Shown one piece after another: positions 60,762-64,000 of a stretch of DNA of 64,000 nucleotides. Under the pieces are notes generated by a model. The model saw only the letters and a program-made list of their open reading frames with translations, was not told where the DNA came from and did not search any database. A program made the translations under genes and the position numbers. The stretch covers positions 17,602 to 81,601 of the forward strand of contig JAJDEW010000088.1 in assembly GCA_029259595.1 (NCBI GenBank), read 5' to 3'. This stretch comes from Planctomycetota bacterium (lineage in GTDB: Bacteria; Planctomycetota; UBA1135; GCA-002686595). Numbering within the stretch: the first letter of the stretch is position 1; each line of letters begins with the position of its first letter.

Positions 60762-61145
60762 TCAGGCGCCGCTCTTGGCCGGCTCGATCAGCTCGGCGAT
60801 GAGTCGCCCCAGTTCGCCGGGATCGATCGGCTTCTCGAGGAAGGCCGAAGCGCCCTGGGCCATCGCGCGCGAACGATCCTCTGCCGCTTCCCCTCCGGAG
60901 AGAACCAGGATCGGAAGGCCGGAGAGCGTGGGGTGCGCTCGGACCCGCTCGATGATCTCCAGCCCGTCGAGTCCGGGCAGCATCAGGTCGAGGATCACGG
61001 CGTCCGGGCGGGGCGGACCGATGATCCGTTGCCAACCCGTGATGCCATCGGCAAACGTCTCGATCGCGAAGCCGAAGTGGCTGAGGCTGAATTCGATCTG
61101 TAGAGCCGCATTGGCGTCGTCTTCGACGCAGACCACGTTTCTCAT
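60762..61145 (-). CDS. Single-domain (CheY-like) response regulator
   Basis: A 127-residue receiver domain without an output domain. [10 protein letters not shown] (acidic pair), [12 protein letters not shown] (phosphoacceptor Asp), LVLSGG (Ser/Thr switch) and [11 protein letters not shown] (Lys) give the full receiver set. The start is ATG 61145. It would be phosphorylated by a histidine kinase, none of which is in the window, and act by protein contact. It is divergent from the ABC exporter gene (170 bases). Confidence 0.87.
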   Translation of the reverse strand: MRNVVCVEDDANAALQIEFSLSHFGFAIETFADGITGWQRIIGPPRPDAVILDLMLPGLDGLEIIERVRAHPTLSGLPILVLSGGEAAEDRSRAMAQGASAFLEKPIDPGELGRLIAELIEPAKSGA

Positions 61146-61315
61146 CACGGGTTCACAGGGGGCCAACGGGGACTCGGGGCCTTTCGGCCGCACGGTCGCG
61201 ATCCGTGAGTCAGAATCGTGATCCTGGTCAGGAGATCCGCTCCTGGGGTCGAGAAGGGCGTTGTGGCGGCGCGCCAATCCGGTTCGTGAGCTGCTACGGT
61301 ATCGGGCTCGCCCCC

Positions 61316-63133
61316 ATGTCTCCTCCTCGTATCGACACGCCTCCCAGCGGCGGATCCGCGCTCGCTCGTCTTCTGCGGCACGCGCGCAGGCACCGTCCAC
61401 GCATCGCGCTGGCGTCGGTCTGCTCGATCCTGAACAAGGTCTTCGACCTGGCGCCACCGCTCTTGATCGGAGCGGCGATCGACGTCGTCGTCCAGGGACC
61501 GGATTCGTGGATCGCCGGCTTCGGCATCCACAACATCAACGACCAGATCCTCGCCCTGAGCTTGGTCACGGCCCTGATCTGGGTGCTCGAATCGATCTTC
61601 GAGTACGCGCAGAAGGTCACGTGGCGCAATCTCGCGCAGACCATCCAGAACGAGATGCGGGTCGAGTCCTATGCCCACGTGCAGGGCCTCGAGCTGGCCT
61701 TCTTCGAGGACAGCAGCACGGGCGGCTTGATGTCTGTCTTGAACGACGACGTCAATCAGCTCGAGCGCTTCCTGGACGGCGGAGCGAACACGTTGATCCA
61801 GGTCTCGACGACGGTGGTCGTGATCGGAGGCATCTTCTTCTACCTCGCCCCGAGCGTCGCCTGGATGGCGATGCTGCCGATGCCCGTGATTCTCTGGGGC
61901 TCGGTCGTCTACCAACGGAAGCTGCAACCGCGCTACGCGGACGTGCGCGAACGCGTCGGCGACCTGAACAGCGAGCTGTCGGGCAACCTGAGTGGCATCG
62001 CGACGATCAAGAGCTATACGGCAGAGGCGCGCGAGGTCGCGCGCATCGCGGCCAGCAGCACGCGCTACAAGGAGAGCAACCGGCGCGCGATCGCGCTCAG
62101 CTCGGCCTTCTCACCGTTGATCCGGATGGTGATCCTGGCGGGCTTCATCGCGACGATGATCGCCGGCGGCCAGGAGGTCGTCGCGGGGACGCTCGCCGTG
62201 GGCTCGTACAGCGTGATGATCTTCCTCACCCAACGGCTGCTGTGGCCCTTGACCCAGCTCGGGGAGACCTTCGACCTCTACCAGCGTGCGATGGCCTCCG
62301 TGGATCGCCTGCTGGCACTCCTCGCGACGTCCTCCGGGATCCGTGACGGGAATCGCACACTCGACTCCGTGCGTGGCGAGGTCCGTCTGGAGGGCGTCGA
62401 TTTTCGGTACAAGGATCGCGAGCCACTCTTCCAAGGTCTCGATCTGACCATTCCCGCCGGGCAGACGGTCGCCTTCGTCGGCTCGACCGGCGCTGGTAAG
62501 AGCACGCTGATCAAGCTGCTCCTGCGCTTCTACGACCCCGACCGGGGACGCATCCTGCTCGACGGCCACGACGTGCGCGAACTGACACTGCTCGACCTGC
62601 GCCGCGCGATCGGCCTGGTCAGCCAGGATGTCTTCCTCTTCCACGGCACCGTGCGCGAGAACATCGCCTACGGCCGCGACGACGCGACGGAGGACGAGAT
62701 CGTGGAAGCCGCGCTCGTCGCCGAGGCGGACTTATTCATTCGCGAGCTACCAAAGGGCTACGACACGATCGTCGGCGAGCGCGGCCAGAAGCTCTCCGGC
62801 GGGCAGCGCCAGCGCATTTCGATCGCGCGCGCCCTCCTCAAGGATCCGCCCGTGTTGATCCTCGACGAAGCCACGTCGTCCGTCGACAACGAGACGGAAG
62901 CGGCCATTCAACGCTCGTTGGAACGCATTTCGAACGGCAGGACCGTGATCGTGATCGCCCACCGCCTGTCGACCGTGCGCAACGCCGATCGAATCTTCCT
63001 CTTGGATCGGGGCCGCGTGACGGAGAGCGGCGACCACGAGCAACTGGTCGACCGGGGAGGTCTCTACGCCGGGCTCTGGAGAGTTCAGACCGGCGAGCCT
63101 GCGGGACAGCCGGGCGAAACCTACGCCGGTTGA
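61316..63133 (+). CDS. ABC exporter, permease and ATPase in one chain
   Basis: A 605-residue type I exporter half-transporter. About 1-330 has six membrane helices with the usual coupling regions; the ATPase follows with [10 protein letters not shown] (Walker A), [15 protein letters not shown] (Q loop), [16 protein letters not shown] (signature), [12 protein letters not shown] (Walker B) and IAHRLSTV (H loop). It would act as a homodimer or pair with a second half to export a lipid, peptide or drug; MsbA-like lipid export is possible but not shown. The ATG at 61316 gives a normal N-terminus. Confidence 0.9.
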   Translation: MSPPRIDTPPSGGSALARLLRHARRHRPRIALASVCSILNKVFDLAPPLLIGAAIDVVVQGPDSWIAGFGIHNINDQILALSLVTALIWVLESIFEYAQKVTWRNLAQTIQNEMRVESYAHVQGLELAFFEDSSTGGLMSVLNDDVNQLERFLDGGANTLIQVSTTVVVIGGIFFYLAPSVAWMAMLPMPVILWGSVVYQRKLQPRYADVRERVGDLNSELSGNLSGIATIKSYTAEAREVARIAASSTRYKESNRRAIALSSAFSPLIRMVILAGFIATMIAGGQEVVAGTLAVGSYSVMIFLTQRLLWPLTQLGETFDLYQRAMASVDRLLALLATSSGIRDGNRTLDSVRGEVRLEGVDFRYKDREPLFQGLDLTIPAGQTVAFVGSTGAGKSTLIKLLLRFYDPDRGRILLDGHDVRELTLLDLRRAIGLVSQDVFLFHGTVRENIAYGRDDATEDEIVEAALVAEADLFIRELPKGYDTIVGERGQKLSGGQRQRISIARALLKDPPVLILDEATSSVDNETEAAIQRSLERISNGRTVIVIAHRLSTVRNADRIFLLDRGRVTESGDHEQLVDRGGLYAGLWRVQTGEPAGQPGETYAG

Positions 63134-63142
63134 CCGCTGCGA

Positions 63143-63198
63143 CGGCCCGAGCGGCAGCATTACATCCCTGCCATGTCTGTTGTGGGCCGCTCGGACCG
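63143..63198. terminator. Inverted repeat after the ABC exporter gene
   Basis: Arms CGGCCCGAGCGGC (63143-63155) and GCCGCTCGGACCG (63186-63198) pair at 12 of 13 positions around a 30-base loop, just after the exporter's stop. It may end that transcript or be an operator, because a promoter-like TATACT follows 26 bases later. Confidence 0.35.
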
Positions 63199-63223
63199 GG
63201 CGCCCTGGCGGTTGCGAGAAGGC

Positions 63224-63229
63224 TATACT
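63224..63229 (+). promoter_or_regulatory. Candidate -10 box for the response regulator gene
   Basis: TATACT in an otherwise GC-rich stretch, matching five of six -10 consensus positions, about 65 bases before the presumed start of the response regulator gene. No good -35 hexamer lies 17 bases upstream, so an activator or a different sigma factor might be involved. Confidence 0.3.
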
Positions 63230-63294
63230 CCAAGCCACGGTGCCGAACGCCTCGGGCCCTTGGGTTCGGAGGCCCAACCGCGCGAGACCGATTC

Positions 63295-63984
<690 letters not shown>

Positions 63985-64000
63985 CCCCGAAGCGCTGGTC

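Overview
The window is high-G+C bacterial chromosome (clearly GC-rich throughout, GTG and TTG starts common, genes packed with 4-base GTGA/ATGA overlaps). The gene mix points to a planctomycete, probably one of the high-G+C marine lineages. It has four ECF sigma factors, two Hanks-type membrane Ser/Thr kinases each paired with an ECF sigma factor, a PQQ-type propeller protein, a sugar-dehydrogenase/CHRD protein, a SUMF1-fold secreted protein and a sialate O-acetylesterase. The taxonomic call is inference; no rRNA or tRNA gene was seen.

Layout. 1-2731 (minus): ECF sigma factor, membrane anti-sigma factor and a TPR protein whose CHAT domain begins at the left edge. 2786-13957 (minus): nine closely packed genes for an aryl-polyene-type pigment lipid: GT2/DUF2062 glycosyltransferase, a very long MMPL exporter carrying a dead acyltransferase-like domain and a methyltransferase, LolA-like carrier, LpxL-like acyltransferase, DUF3261 lipoprotein, hot-dog dehydratase, ketosynthase, FAD-dependent (CrtI-like) oxidoreductase and PlsC-like acyltransferase. 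14088-16170: a small conserved protein, a GNAT acetyltransferase and a secreted protein. 16493-21670: a 1725-residue DUF4011/SF1 helicase with a C-terminal nuclease-like domain. 21696-24346: sialidase-like propeller protein and secreted esterase. 24455-26179 (plus): flavin-dependent halogenase. 26252-32994 (minus): second polyene block with two acyl carrier proteins, two active ketosynthases, two ketosynthase-like proteins without the catalytic Cys, thioesterase, second dehydratase, polysaccharide deacetylase and a small membrane protein.

33178-39566 (minus): HEAT-like protein, PQQ-like propeller, small lipoprotein, glucose/sorbosone dehydrogenase with CHRD domain, SUMF1-fold protein. 39714-42513 (plus): ECF sigma plus Ser/Thr kinase with TPRs. 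42629-49045 (minus): five-gene operon with C45 (NTN) acyltransferase/hydrolase, alkaline-phosphatase-fold protein, holo-ACP synthase, pyridine-nucleotide-disulfide oxidoreductase and class V aminotransferase. 49351-51245 (plus): PEP mutase/isocitrate lyase family enzyme and EamA transporter. 51335-54239 (plus): second ECF/kinase pair. 54303-57567: serine hydrolase and divergent sialate O-acetylesterase. 57551-59217 (minus): ECF sigma with an anti-sigma factor carrying an extracytoplasmic thioredoxin-like CPRC domain; divergent from it a small Cys-containing secreted protein and a TPR protein. 60762-63984: CheY-like regulator, ABC exporter, OmpR-family regulator.

How it fits together. The two polyene blocks together supply chain extension (three complete ketosynthases, two ketosynthase-like proteins, two ACPs, two dehydratases, thioesterase), tailoring (FAD oxidoreductase, halogenase, methyltransferase), transfer to a lipid or sugar (two acyltransferases, glycosyltransferase) and export to the outer membrane (MMPL, LolA-like, DUF3261 lipoprotein). 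The holo-ACP synthase at 45921-46448 could activate the ACPs. No ketoreductase, aryl-CoA ligase or ammonia-lyase gene was seen, so part of the pathway must lie elsewhere. A second unusual feature is a family of palindromic intergenic elements (copies at about 22.8, 26.2, 29.9 and 54.2 kb), each at or just beyond the stop codon of a gene.
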